Shown here: positions 13,301 through 23,529 of the stretch, piece after piece
Position numbering within the stretch: the first letter of the stretch is position 1
Layout: every line of letters starts with the position of its first letter
Origin: Owenia fusiformis
Lineage: Eukaryota; Annelida; Polychaeta; Sabellida; Oweniidae
Reading direction: 5' to 3'
Length of the DNA stretch: 64,000 bases
Assembly: GCA_903813345.2 (NCBI GenBank)
Contig: CAIIXF020000007.1
Span: 8,067,730-8,131,729 of the forward strand
Program-made: the position numbers and the translations under genes
Notes under the pieces: model-generated
What the model was told of the DNA's origin: nothing
Databases searched by the model: none
The model's input: only the letters and a program-made list of their open reading frames with translations

Positions 13301-14413
13301 TGGGAGATATAAATCAAATGCATTTATTTTTCAACCTTACCAGGCTAAAACATGGTATGGATTACCATATCTCGTAATGGGAATTATACCAATCCTTACT
13401 GGCATCATGGCCGTCCTCCTACCAGAAACAATGGGCAAGACTTTACCAGAGACTCTAAAACAAGGTGAACTATTTGGAATGTAAGTTTTTCTTGACATTG
13501 TTAGTCATGGGGTAATTTTTTATGTTGGTAAATAAAATGCAACTTACCCCTTCTTACTCCTTAAAGGTGCAATAATGAGGGGTCATTCAACGATCATGGA
13601 CCAGTGTCAAAATGTATTTAAGTTTGGATATTTCATCAAGACTAACATCTATTTTTAGTACAAAGAAACCCCCTAGATAAACATTATTTTAGCTGATATT
13701 CCTCTTGAAACATGGTGGATCTTAAAAATATAAAAGTGGAAGTCCCCTTTTTGAAGCTTTGAACTGAATTTACACTTCTTAATGCTGAAGTTGATAATTT
13801 ATCCATTCATTTTAAGAAAATAGGTATGTCAAAGAAGATGTTAAACCAAATGTTGCCTTGATAACTCAGAAAAAATGAAAAAACTTTCCTATTTTCTCTA
13901 CAGTCCTTATTGCCCCTTTAAGTGCAGGACTAGCCAGATATTAGTTATTTGTTTTGTTCTATAGTCATTAACATATAAAAGACAAGCCACACAAAAACTA
14001 ATTAGTCAAGTGAATTTCGATTCCTAGTAGTCTACCCCGGGTGCTCTACTTACTATATATTGATTGTATAGATTCATGATTGTAAAGATTCATCGAGCAG
14101 TTTGCAGAATATTATTACCAAAAACTATAGAAAAGGGTAGGGAATAGGAAATAGTGAGTAAAACAATAAAACCAAGATTGAAGGCAATGTAGCCTGCTGT
14201 TATTCATATTACGCGTGATAGTGTTATCTATAGATACGTTCTAGTTTGTTTTCTCTCCATTCCAGAGAAAGGAATGAAGAAATCTTGAGGGAGGGACACG
14301 TAGAACAACATGCTGTGGAAATGACTGAAGTCACAAGGAACGAAACTGCAAACAAGTCAACATCTAACCAGCTATATTTACCCTTACTACAGCGATCTAC
14401 CAAGGCATGCTGA
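4358..14413 (+). CDS. SLC22-family (organic cation/anion/carnitine) transporter, spliced, 5' part missing
   Basis: Eight exons with matching phases and GT/AG ends: 4358-4512, 6373-6541, 7015-7153, 7654-7751, 10878-11104, 11648-11829, 13344-13480 and 14266-14413 (TGA at 14411). They encode about 418 residues; SLC22 proteins are usually about 550, so roughly 130 N-terminal residues are not seen. Family marks in order: WGRM in the place of the MFS loop 2-3 motif, the segment before TM6-7 ending TPESARW, a charged intracellular loop with FDLFRTPRMRR, hydrophobic segments from 10878, the signature GEIFPTPVRAAGLG with GRIGG after it, and LPETMGKTLPETL at the last membrane exit. The family moves organic cations, anions or zwitterions across the plasma membrane; the substrate cannot be told here. 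The C-terminal tail is hydrophilic. Confidence 0.88.
4754..5820. mobile_element. Tc1/mariner element, decayed, in the first visible SLC22 intron
   Basis: The termini are TACGAGGGGTGATCAATAAG and its exact reverse complement, beginning and ending in TA as expected for the mariner target site. The inverted repeats extend about 180 bp each and include a shared block with CCCGGG. The length of about 1.07 kb is close to a full mariner of about 1.3 kb. Only the C-terminal part of a transposase is recognisable inside (separate entry). Confidence 0.88.
5120..5480 (+). pseudogene. Mariner transposase C-terminal remnant
   Basis: The translation contains HVDNAHAQ and, about 34 residues on, SSDLATHDFYFY. 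These match the second catalytic Asp block (HDNAxxH) and the third (PDLAPxDY/FxxF) of mariner transposases. A stop codon at 5312 interrupts the frame. The same frame continues with LKDIDEIKQAVQ, another conserved stretch, before more stops. The N-terminal DNA-binding region and first catalytic Asp are not visible. The enzyme is non-functional here. Confidence 0.85.
5821..7014. other. Introns of the SLC22-like gene between exons 1-3, no further genes
   Basis: Apart from the exon at 6373-6541, this stretch is AT-rich intron. The open frames at 6517-6705 and 6834-7019 overlap exons or are low-complexity and unsupported. Confidence 0.6.
8020..8145. repeat. Short hairpin and G-tract in SLC22 intron
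   Basis: A poly-G run at about 8020 is followed by an inverted repeat: GTTAAACTCAATAACGGC (rc at the left arm, about 8073-8095) against GCCGTTATTGAGTTTAAC at about 8122-8140, with a loop of about 30 bases. It looks like a small MITE or a hairpin; nothing suggests a coding function. Confidence 0.55.
8146..9261. other. Intron 4 of the SLC22-like gene, no recognisable content
   Basis: AT-rich intron sequence with scattered open frames (for example 8993-9319, which runs into the transposon end at 9262). I see no conserved protein, RNA gene or strong repeat. Confidence 0.5.
9262..10465. mobile_element. Inverted-repeat DNA transposon (family A, copy 2, rearranged)
   Basis: The ends are TACAGGGCGTCCACAAAAAA and a reverse-complement partner closing at 10465. 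The left 520 bp align with the reverse complement of the element at 15-916, including the AATAGGGGTTCT block. Similarity then stops at about 9790, where foreign sequence enters, and resumes near 10290. It sits in the large intron between SLC22 exons 7654-7751 and 10878-11104. Confidence 0.7.
9814..10674. mobile_element. Second inverted-repeat element, interlocked with the family A copy
   Basis: The left arm begins CATATAGCTCTGAAATCTCG and the right arm ends with its diverged reverse complement at about 10674. Arms of about 240 bp share the block GGTCGGGCTAAATCCCCATT (left about 10017, right reverse-complemented about 10491-10511). The arms enclose the right end of the family A copy, so the two inverted repeats overlap rather than nest. 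Confidence 0.6.
11830..13343. other. Intron 6 of the SLC22-like gene with a short tandem duplication
   Basis: Mostly unremarkable AT-rich intron. At 13116-13170 a block of about 31 bp containing CACTAGCGCCATCTGTGGAG occurs twice in tandem, and a partial reverse complement (AGAGGGCGCTATCAC) follows at about 13211. A run of GGACGGAC-like words occurs near 12150. No gene seen. Confidence 0.6.
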
Positions 14414-14619
14414 GAGTGAACGAAAAAGCTGTTAAGAAACCTAGCAAGAAGAACGTTATATCATATGATATTCATCCTTAAACTTGGGTATTTGTTTGGC
14501 CCACCCTGTATACAAAACCATGATCTAACGTGGATGGAAACAATGTCTAGCACCCCCCCTCCCCCTATACCCCCTCATATCACCGAGAAAAATAATAACC
14601 ATGAGTCCATGATTGTAGA

Positions 14620-14625
14620 AATAAA
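14620..14625 (+). terminator. Candidate polyadenylation signal of the SLC22-like gene
   Basis: AATAAA lies 207 bases after the stop codon, followed by further AATAAA-like words to about 14650. Position and sequence fit a 3' UTR end; there is no transcript evidence. Confidence 0.5.
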
Positions 14626-14650
14626 CTAAAATAAACTAATAAATAATAAA

Positions 14651-15523
14651 GTAAAACTAAAATTGATTATAAGTACTGTTTATACTGGTACATTGTGACT
14701 TGTGAGCCACTTTGAAATAAGAAATTAGTACATAGTACTCAGGGTTGATTATTTGTCAAAATTAGCTTCTTATGGTGATCGATTTAATATGATCAGCAGT
14801 ATTATGCTTCTAAGTATTCACATATGAAATATATAAACAAAATCGTTCCACTAGCTACCTCTTCAATTATAACAAAAACAACATATTTGAGTTATTGCCC
14901 GGACAGGCGGATGGACCGATGATACTGATACGTTCGGACAGAGCCGTTCTGTTCGTTCGATAATAGAAAAATTATTGATTTAAAGATGTATTAAATCATT
15001 GTAAGAATATTTAATTGGCTTCTACTTAGCACAAAGTCTCCGTTTATTCAACCAATGGATGCTATTAATTTAAAGAACCTCTTGGTGATGGCATAACTAG
15101 AAGTCACTGCACATTAACAACAGCCACAATTTTCTCCTTCATCCAATCCAATAAATAATGGAATTAATTTTTATATATATTACATACATGTCGGTAAAAC
15201 GATCAACAGTTTAAAGTTCGTATGAACCAGCGCTACATAGATACAATCGATGCTAATGAAATAATGAAAGGTCCAAGGTAACATCTTACAGAGAGGACTC
15301 CTAGGCCTAAAGACGTGCGTTGAGAGCCTGCCGTCGAGGTCAAAAAATAGTCCTAAAGAAAATTGCATGGTTAGCGTCGTTAGTAGAGATTTTGGCATAG
15401 ATCTGAGTTCCGTTTCGCTCATTCTACTTTCCGCAATTGGTTTTTCGTTTTCCAAAGGCATATTTCGGGGACACTGAGTAAGTGATTCAGTTTTTGCGCA
15501 AATAAACGTTTCCATTTTCAGGG
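14651..15523. other. Intergenic stretch after the SLC22-like gene
   Basis: AT-rich, with a GCCCGGACAGGCGGATGG-type tract near 14898 that recalls similar tracts near 12150 and 33290, perhaps one dispersed repeat. A 111-codon minus-strand frame at 15180-15515 has no recognisable domain and is not called as a gene. Confidence 0.45.
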
Positions 15524-15559
15524 TTGTCTAAATGGTTCACACAATTAATTAATCAGTCC

Positions 15560-15745
15560 GCTAGATTTTACCAATCAACAAAGCTCTCCTTCCGCCGCCT
15601 TGGAATTACGAATAGATGGCACTTTACAATAAAAAATATAGTCCAGTTATTTAGATGGTTCGCTGATTGGTTACTTTCTAGGCGGGCTATCGTGCGATTG
15701 GTTCATCGGGAGAAGGCGCGTTAATGGACCAATCACAGGCGACTA
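15560..15745. promoter_or_regulatory. Cluster of CCAAT boxes, possible histone-type promoter remnant
   Basis: Four CCAAT/ATTGG pentamers occur within about 180 bp, in both orientations: ACCAATCAAC (about 15570), GATTGGTTAC (about 15663), GATTGGTTCA (about 15697) and GACCAATCAC (about 15728). Repeated CCAAT boxes are common in replication-dependent histone promoters, and a histone H4 fragment lies 0.7 kb away. No intact gene is attached, so this remains an inference. Confidence 0.35.
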
Positions 15746-16360
15746 GCATTCGTGATTTCTCTGCAGCCTGAATCCACTTTTTAGGCGAAAGTGTCGCAAA
15801 ACATGATGCTGAAACGAAAATGATTTTTTTGCCCTACCCCTCTTGGAAAATCGTCGATTTCTCTCATTTCCTAAAACTAACGTCGCTATGTGTGTACCCA
15901 TCTTGAAGATAATGGAAAGCTCTGTCTCTCAATAGGTATTTTGCGGAGATTGGATGTCGAAAAATAGAAGAAAAACAGCGTTCAAAGTGATCGTGGGTTT
16001 TCGAGAAAATGCATGTAGGGGATAATTTTCAATCGGACGTTATTGGTCTTTCAACACGCAGACATCGGCCCGATTTCAAGTATTCGATGGAGCTAGTTAT
16101 CTCGTCCGGCGGGCAAGACAATGGGGGCTATTAAACTATGAAAATCTAACACAATCCCCTAGAAACGATTGGACCTGGGCCTAACCTGTAGCGGGCAACT
16201 AAAGCCAGCAAGTCAGAATCACACACACAAACAGTGAAATAAGTCGAGCTATTATTCAGGTCAATTCATTTCATAGACTAAGCTTTAAACGAAAACACAT
16301 GCATTATCACACGTTATGTAAGTTAAGCTTACGAGTAATTATTATTCATTAACCTATTAA

Positions 16361-16373
16361 TTTCTCTCTTGTA
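16361..16373 (-). promoter_or_regulatory. Histone downstream element (U7 snRNA pairing site)
   Basis: On the minus strand, CAAGAGAGAAA follows the stem-loop by about 10 nt. This is close to the purine-rich downstream element CAAGAAAGA known from sea-urchin histone genes, which pairs with U7 snRNA to direct cleavage. Confidence 0.75.
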
Positions 16374-16382
16374 AGGAAAGGT

Positions 16383-16398
16383 GGTCCTGAGAAGGACC
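16383..16398 (-). terminator. Histone mRNA 3' stem-loop
   Basis: The minus strand reads GGTCCTTCTCAGGACC: a 6-bp stem with a 4-nt loop, matching the metazoan histone stem-loop bound by SLBP (GGYYCTTTTCAGRRCC consensus). It begins about 27 nt after the H4 stop codon, the usual spacing. Confidence 0.92.
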
Positions 16399-16425
16399 TT
16401 GTGATTGTTGTTGTCGCTGGGTTGT

Positions 16426-17060
<635 letters not shown>

Positions 17061-17112
17061 AAGAGAAAACTAAGCTTGGCGCATTATTTTCTAAATTTCT
17101 TAGATAAATCAT

Positions 17113-17687
17113 TTAAAACCTACATCACTATTTTTGCTTCAAACATGATAACGTACAGCTAAGTGTACACCCTATATTTTGTCACTGTACGTTTTCGAGC
17201 GTTAGGCGTGTTAATTGTGCAATTGATTCCTAAATGTTAATAAGGGTCTGGACAGGGACACTGGATACAGTTTCTCCACGCGTTAAATCATAATCTGGAT
17301 TTATATTGAACTTGTTTTCCTAATGATAATAGTGTTCTTGGATGTTTCTTCATTTTCTTACTATGCTTTGTAATGCTCTTTAGTCGTCTTATCTCTTTTT
17401 TGGGCTTATGCTTCCATAGTATGGCTTCTGAACACATAAATCATATTCCTTTGTTATTGTTTTAACGTTATCCAAAAATAGCTAAGCACTATATTCTCCT
17501 AACAAGGAAGAGATGATTATTAATTGTCCAGAAAAAACAAACCTCATTTTAGTATTGTCCGTGGAAGAGCGTACTTTGGTGAATATTGCAAGTACAGAGC
17601 GGTACTGTACCTACTTAAAGTGAAAATCAACACATTCATTAATTATTAAAACAAACATCGAACTTTGGTTTAACCTTAAAAGGCAAT
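17113..17687. promoter_or_regulatory. Region upstream of the metalloproteinase start; no certain promoter element
   Basis: About 570 bp of AT-rich sequence between the histone remnant and the metalloproteinase ATG. It must hold the promoter and 5' UTR if exon 1 is first, but I cannot point to a TATA box or initiator with confidence. Confidence 0.3.
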
Positions 17688-18026
17688 ATGAAGAAAACAA
17701 CGTTCAAAACGTTCGTAATTCTTGCGGTGATCGTCCTTGTAAGTGCTTATCCAACAAGCCAAAGAATAAGACACTATCATCGACATGGTAGGAAAGAACC
17801 AACCAACGAAGACTGGAGATTGTCTTGGAAATGGGGGTCTAGAATTATTAGACATTCTAGTGAACGATCTCAAAATCAAGGTAACGATGACAGAAGACAT
17901 AACATACATGTAAACACTGATAATTGGAATAAACAAGCAGACCACATTTCGTCAAATCAAACAACGGGCAATAGACCTGCTTCGCCGGGAGCTGGACGGT
18001 TCAGGGGAACGAATCTGGATGGCCTG
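17688..18026 (+). CDS. MMP exon 1: signal peptide and basic linker
   Basis: The start MKKTTFKTFVILAVIVLVSA is a classic signal peptide with cleavage likely after SA. A His/Arg-rich and then Asn/Gln-rich linker follows, longer than in most MMPs. The donor at 18027 (CTG|GTAGGT) is chosen because exon 2 must be entered in phase 0; alternative donors at 17789 and 17881 give phase 1. An additional small exon in the 1.5 kb intron cannot be excluded. Confidence 0.6.
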
Positions 18027-21000
18027 GTAGGTAAACTTGCCCGTAGCCAGAATTTACCAGGAAGGGAAGCTTTTGCCAGGGGGGGGGGGGCTTTTTAATA
18101 CTTTTTGCTGAAAATTCATGCAAAAAGTGCTCAGAATCTTGAAAAACTGCATGATTTTGAAAGAATTTCTGGCCGGGGGGGGGGGCTTCCGCTCCCCCAC
18201 CCCAGGCTGCGGGCCTGGTATATATGATTTATTTATTTTGGGTTAATTGATGGCTAAATGATATAAATGAGTTGAGAGTAATGTTTTGAAAGATTTTCAG
18301 ATTATAGAACATCTTTCTGCTTTTTTTTATTTTCTGAAAATCTTAAATCTCACTTTTGTGATTTTTGTATCATTTGCCCTGACAAATAAGTATAACGTCC
18401 CCTTTTCTATTCTTATGAATTAGATGAGTCTTTACAGTTCTTTCAGATAACATTTTGGATGGTATATTTTATTTATTTATTACAGTGTCACCCGTAATTA
18501 TACGGCCAGCCTCCAAAGGCTTATGAGACACAATTACAATCATATTATAAGCAGATAAGTCAGAATTAACACTTACTTTAATCTATCTTTAGCCTCCAAA
18601 GACAAAAAATTTGAAACATATTTACAGAGTGATTTAGAATTCAATAAGTACATTGTTTTCTTTTCATTAAAACATAAAAATGAAAGAAGGGCTCTGATAA
18701 GAACACATAACTCAAAACGATATTATTCATATAAAACTATTGCTGAGAGAAACAATTTGACAATCACAAGCATTATAGAAATGAAGCATTACAGAAACAA
18801 TTTTCTAGAATGCCTATATGCATTATATGCTTTTGAAGCTAATATCATCGATGGTTTTCACATTGCTTTTACCAACATCCGGGATAACGCAGAAGTCATC
18901 AAATACGGGATATAGAATAATACTTAGATCTATTAGTCAGTCAATATTTTTGTAAGTGTTACAAGCAATTATAAATAATGGGATGCGTTATTTGGTATTT
19001 AGACGCATATTTAGGATCAATTTGCAAATAAGTTTCATCATATGACTGGATTTTGATGTCCTATGGTTTTGGGATTTTGGATTGCACTAGCGGTTGTACA
19101 AATAATTCCGGGGAAAGTTTGTCTGTTTGCTTATACTTTCGGTTGGGGTATTGGGAATGGTTTCCGTATATAGGTTGTGAGTTTTACCTTCATTTTGCTC
19201 AAATTGTTCTGTGCTAACTACATTTGTATTTTTGCATTTGGCCGTTGTGCTAACATACAGGGTGTTCCAAAAGAAACAGGTCAGGTGCTGACATTTTGTT
19301 AAATATGTACTAATTTTCTTCAAATTTTTTAATGATCTACTTTCAAGTATCGCAACTAACCCTTATGCTATTCTATCACATACTTATACCCTGTGAAATC
19401 TGAAGAGTTGTTTCGAATATACAAATATACAGATATACAGCGCGTGGCTGTGTTTTCTTCTACAAATTGACTTTGTATCGTTTTGGTCAATCAGTCATTC
19501 TTTAAACCCATTTCTAAACATTCGGTACTTAATTTATAGTTACAATTTTACTTGTAGAAATATCTTCAACAGTTTGGGTACATGCAACCTACCTCGTCAC
19601 CAGCAAGAGATATCGAGTCTCTCCATGGAAGACGAGGAGGGCAACAAACCTCATCGCCGGCACGAGCTCTTGACGAGTCTTTGGATGGAAGACGAGGAAG
19701 ACTTCGTACACCTGAAAATAGTATGTCTGAGGCAATCAAAAAGTTCCAAAGGGTCGCTCATATTAAACAAACAGGTAACATCTTAAGAATACTTTTAAAG
19801 ATGGCAGATCAATAAAATATTATTTAATTTGCTATGTTTTGTAATACACTTACACATATGAACTTTTCGCAAAAATATATTAAGAACGAGGGACGTAACC
19901 AGAGTATGAAACAACCATACCTTTTGAAGTTAATTTTGGAAACAGGTATCTTAGACGAGGCGACATTGACCATGATGGCAAAACCAAGATGCGGAGTACC
20001 CGATAATAAAATCGCAGAAAGCAACACAAGAACAAAAAGATATACGACATACTGTAAGATTTTTAAAAGTGGTAACTTAAAACTAGATTTCATTCTGAGT
20101 TTTTATTCATATCTTTTGCATGATGATATCAGGACCTCGGGGTCACTTTCAGAAAGTACCGTAAAACACAAAACTAGGTACGTCATATGTGCTTTTTAAA
20201 TGACGGTACATTATTTTAATTTAGCCAGCAAATGGGAGAAAACTCGTCTAACGTACAACATATCTGGCTTTACAAGGGATCTTGACCAGGCCACAGTGGA
20301 GAAAGATATTACGGATGCATTAAATGTAAGCATTTTTAACGTGCAATTTCGCTCACACCATTTCCATAGGAGTCCTGTAGGGTCCTATATCAGTTGAGAT
20401 TTCAATATCTAATTGCTTTATTTGTGATAATGGTTCGTGAGCGATGTGGAAAGGCAAGTTAACACCCTACGTCATGAAATATATTGTCACTTTTATATTT
20501 CATATCCGTGACAATCTTAAGAACGATATTGTTACATGGTATATGTTATGGTAGCTAGATATCACATTCAACAACGAAAAAATAAATACTCATGGTATTG
20601 TTCTCGAATGTGTAAAACGTTTATTCCTGTTTCTATAGTTCTGGACGAGTGTCACACCCATCACTATCACAAAGGCAGACCAGGAGAAGCCAGACATCGA
20701 CATATTATTTGCCCACACAAACCATGGTGATGGTAAGCCGTTTGATGACCAAGGAGGAGTGCTGGCTCATGCTTTCGAACCATCAGGTGCTGTAGAGTTT
20801 GACATTGCTGGTGATATTCATTTCGATGAGGGAGAAGATTGGACTCATGGAGAATACAGAGGTATTTAATCAACAACACAACACGGCCAGGCATTGGGTA
20901 GATATAGATAACTGTAAGACATCAAGAGACATACTGTTTGTGTGCCTCCATTGGATTCCGTTGGCGGATTGTATTTTTGATTCGTGGATGCAGCCTTTTT

Positions 21001-23323
21001 ACGTTGTCTAATGTAATCGTATATCTTCATACCATTTCTAATTACTATCGATCTATCTATCTAGGAAATTCCCCTGGGGTGCCTACACATAGTAAAGTAC
21101 ATCCCTTTTCTTTGTATAACAATTTTGTTGTTAGACTCTACATTTTGTTTTAGGAGCAAATCTCATGTATTCAGCTGTTCATCAATTTGGCCATGCATTG
21201 GGTCTCGATCACTCAGATCAGTTCATGTCGGTGATGTTCCCATTTGGACGAAAGTACAATCCTAATTTGAAGCTTTACCAAGATGACATTGATGGAATCC
21301 AGTCATTATATGGTAAGTTTCTATAATATAAATCAAATTGTTTTGGACCACACATTGCATATATGTTTCAAAAGATATCCTGAATGATATTATTATGTTT
21401 TGAGGTGCTAACCCTGAACCACCAAAGCCCAGCACCACCCCTACTCCTACTCCGGAGCTTAGTACAACCGAACCATCAACTGCGTCGCCAGAGACGTGTG
21501 TCAACACTGTGGATGCAATAACAGTCACTGTACTTGGTGAAACCGTAGCATTCCGAGGTGAGACGATGCTTTTATATATACATGTACTATATATATTATG
21601 CCTACATGTCATATGAATCTAAAACTTTCAAAGATCTTATGTTTGAGCCTCACAATATATCAGAAACTCAAATCTCATCCTCTGATTTGTAGATTCACAG
21701 GTTTATCTTTTGTCTGTAAGTGATTATGGCGTCCAAGAAGGATACCCCAAATCTCTTTCTGCCATGTTCCCCGATGGCCCAGAGGCAGTGGATGCGGCTC
21801 TTACGTTCCCTCACTACCTATCAAGAAGGGGACAGAAATACACGTGGTTGTTTAAGGTAATTAAGCTGCTAATTAATGGAGTTGGTGAATGTCTGAATAC
21901 TTCTGATCATACAAGTCGTTTAATTCTAGATTTATCGTTTATCTGTTTAATATAATCGGAATCATATGATGAATGCGGAAGAAGGCCATTGTGCCAAATC
22001 AAACTCAGTAACTGTGAACTCTTCTGAAGTCGCCAAGAGTTATCAGTTCTATGAGCTCCATTCTAGAAGAACGTGAGTTACTTCAAGACTTTTGATTTGG
22101 CCCAGTACGGTTTTGTCGCCAAGTGTATGGTTTATAGGAGATCATTTTGTTCAAAACACAAACTTGTGATGTGAATAGTAAGCCAAATCCAATTTAATAT
22201 AGTAGGCCAGATTACCCTATCCATGTGAACAGATAACTTTAAACTAACGATTAGTACGTATACTTTGTATGATTATAGGGTGACAAGACCTGGAAGTACA
22301 AAAATGATGGAGGGGCGCTGGTGTTGGTGACTGGCTATCCGAAGTACATCTCTGAAGACTGGGGAATACTGGGTAAAATGGACAGTAGGTCATCGGAAGG
22401 GATATATTCTGCCTATGTGTGTACCCGTGGCAACGTTCATTTAACAAAAGGTTTGGGATTTTGTGATACAGCATCTAACCAATTGTAGGTAACCAATTTT
22501 TGAAATATAATTGTATAGAGAAAACTGATACAGAGAGAAATCGGAGCTCTAAAATGATAATATATAACCTTGGATCTTTGAAAGTACATTTATCTTTACT
22601 ACCATACTATCATTGCCAGGGAACAAATATTGGAAATATGGCAGGAGGGGGAAGGTGCTCAGAGGTTACCCAAGGTCAACCAACAGAATCAAGTTTCTTA
22701 GACGAGCTGGAATCACTGAGGTTGATGCCGCCTTCCGATGGATCAACAATACAATATATTTCTTCAAGGACGGGCAGTACTATGGGTAATTTTGAAAATA
22801 TAAAGAAAGATTTGGTGGAGAGATTAAATTTTGTTAATCCTGTACGTGAACGTGTAGTATTCAACGTGTCCTCTGTGGATTGGTTTTCCTTTGTGATATT
22901 TACTTTCCCGATTGCGTTTAAATCTATTAGAAAACAGTTGTAATTAGTTGCAGTTTGATTTTTTAGTTTTTTGTTTGTATTTATATATTAAAATCAAATC
23001 TAAGCTAAGATTCGCGGCTGTTGGCTGACGGTTTGACTTAGTATTTATGGCCAACTCATTTCAACATGAATAGTTACTGCTTTTCATATAAACTGAGTTG
23101 GCACCAAAGTAACAGGTCAATCCGTCAGCCGACATTTGAATTCGCGATTGCTACCTTGGAGCTTTATGTTTTCCCAGTGCATAATTACCTTAATTGGGTA
23201 TTTTTCAGGCACCAACGACGAAGGAATATGATCGGACCCAAGGACACGGGGAAATATTGGTTTGGATGTTCTGAACCTCCAATTCAGACCTTTGCACTGC
23301 AACGTTCGAATGCTGAGGAGTAA
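17688..23323 (+). CDS. Matrix metalloproteinase, secreted, furin-activated type, catalytic Glu replaced by Gln
   Basis: Eleven exons join in phase: 17688-18026, 19558-19774, 19946-20053, 20225-20325, 20639-20861, 21154-21312, 21405-21557, 21693-21856, 22279-22450, 22620-22785 and 23209-23323, about 638 residues. Order: signal peptide (residues 1-20), basic linker, prodomain with YLQQFGYMQP, cysteine switch PRCGVPDN, furin site RTKR before Tyr, catalytic domain with structural-zinc and calcium block (HGDGKPFD, LAHAF, GDIHFDEG), zinc motif HQFGHALGLDH, Met-turn, Pro/Thr hinge, and a hemopexin domain running from a Cys in ETCVN to a Cys in WFGC. MMPs cleave matrix and surface proteins. Here the general-base Glu of HExxH is Gln (CAA), which abolishes activity in studied MMPs, so a pseudoprotease is likely. 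No C-terminal membrane or GPI segment. Exon 1 and its donor (phase 0 at 18026) are the least certain part. Confidence 0.9.
18476..18760 (-). mobile_element. Possible non-LTR retrotransposon 3' tail in MMP intron 1
   Basis: Read on the minus strand, a GC-richer end (GGAGGCTGGCCGTATAATTA) is followed by an AATAAATAAATAAAAT tail, the kind of short-repeat 3' end seen in CR1/RTE-type LINEs. No clear reverse-transcriptase motif is seen upstream, so the call is tentative. Confidence 0.35.
19558..19774 (+). CDS. MMP exon 2: prodomain with a duplicated basic insert
   Basis: Begins KYLQQFGYMQP, the conserved first prodomain helix, and ends IKKFQRVAHIKQTG, the usual helix before the cysteine switch. 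Between them is an internal duplication: SSPARDIESLHGRRG followed by SSPARALDESLDGRRG. The copies also match at DNA level, so it is a recent duplication. Typical MMP prodomains have a short loop at this place. Confidence 0.85.
19946..20053 (+). CDS. MMP exon 3: cysteine switch and furin site
   Basis: TGILDEATLTMMAKPRCGVPDN is the end of the prodomain; Cys of PRCGVPD normally coordinates the catalytic zinc to keep the zymogen latent. The segment NTRTKRY that follows has the R-x-K/R-R furin consensus directly before the expected catalytic N-terminal Tyr, as in stromelysin-3 and membrane-type MMPs. Confidence 0.93.
21154..21312 (+). CDS. MMP exon 6: active-site exon with E-to-Q substitution
   Basis: Encodes SAVHQFGHALGLDHSDQ then MSVMFPF and the helix ending DDIDGIQSLYG. 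All three zinc-binding histidines of HxxxHxxGxxH are present. The catalytic Glu codon is CAA (Gln) at about 21182-21184, one base from GAA. The Met-turn reads SVMFPF where ALMYP is usual. The exon is otherwise free of stops or frameshifts. Confidence 0.93.
21405..22785 (+). CDS. MMP exons 7-10: hinge and hemopexin-like domain
   Basis: Exon 7 carries the Pro/Thr-rich hinge and the first domain Cys. Exon 8 has EGYPKSL and AVDAALTF, exon 9 has KGDKTWKYK and GYPKYISEDWG, and exon 10 has NKYWKYG, GYPRS, EVDAAFRW and FFKDGQYYG. These are the blade signatures of the four-bladed hemopexin propeller used for substrate binding. An extra Cys (AYVCTRG) lies in exon 9. The donor of exon 9 (GTTTGG) is weak but the phase fits. 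Confidence 0.88.
23010..23148. mobile_element. Short MITE, family with TTCGCG ends (copy 1)
   Basis: Terminal arms TTCGCGGCTGTTGGCTGACG and, reverse-complemented, CCGTCAGCCGACATTTGAA followed by TTCGCG. A central 'GAGTTGGC' block also occurs in the copies at 53080, 57221 and 58632. It lies in the last MMP intron. Confidence 0.65.
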
Positions 23324-23483
23324 AAGCGAAGTCCAGCTACAAGGTCAACAGACTAGAGAAGATTGTCATACCACAGTACCTGACTATGACTTTCCACAAA
23401 ATAATTCTTAAACTCAAAATATAAAATTAGCCTAGTTTGTTTGTTTAAGTTAAGCATATATATATAAGTTAAGCACATATTTG

Positions 23484-23489
23484 AATAAA
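23484..23489 (+). terminator. Candidate polyadenylation signal of the metalloproteinase gene
   Basis: AATAAA 161 bases after the stop, with more AATAAA words at about 23523-23530. Confidence 0.5.
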
Positions 23490-23529
23490 TTGTGTAGACC
23501 TCAAATGGTGTATGTCATTTAAAATAAAT

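Noticed and set aside
15180-15515. 111-codon minus-strand ORF next to CCAAT boxes
   Set aside because: Considered as a histone or small gene, but the sequence resembles no histone and has no recognisable domain.
21961-22075. Possible extra MMP exon between exons 8 and 9
   Set aside because: The frame meets a stop quickly, and exons 8 and 9 already join in phase at a hemopexin blade boundary (WLFK|GDKTW).
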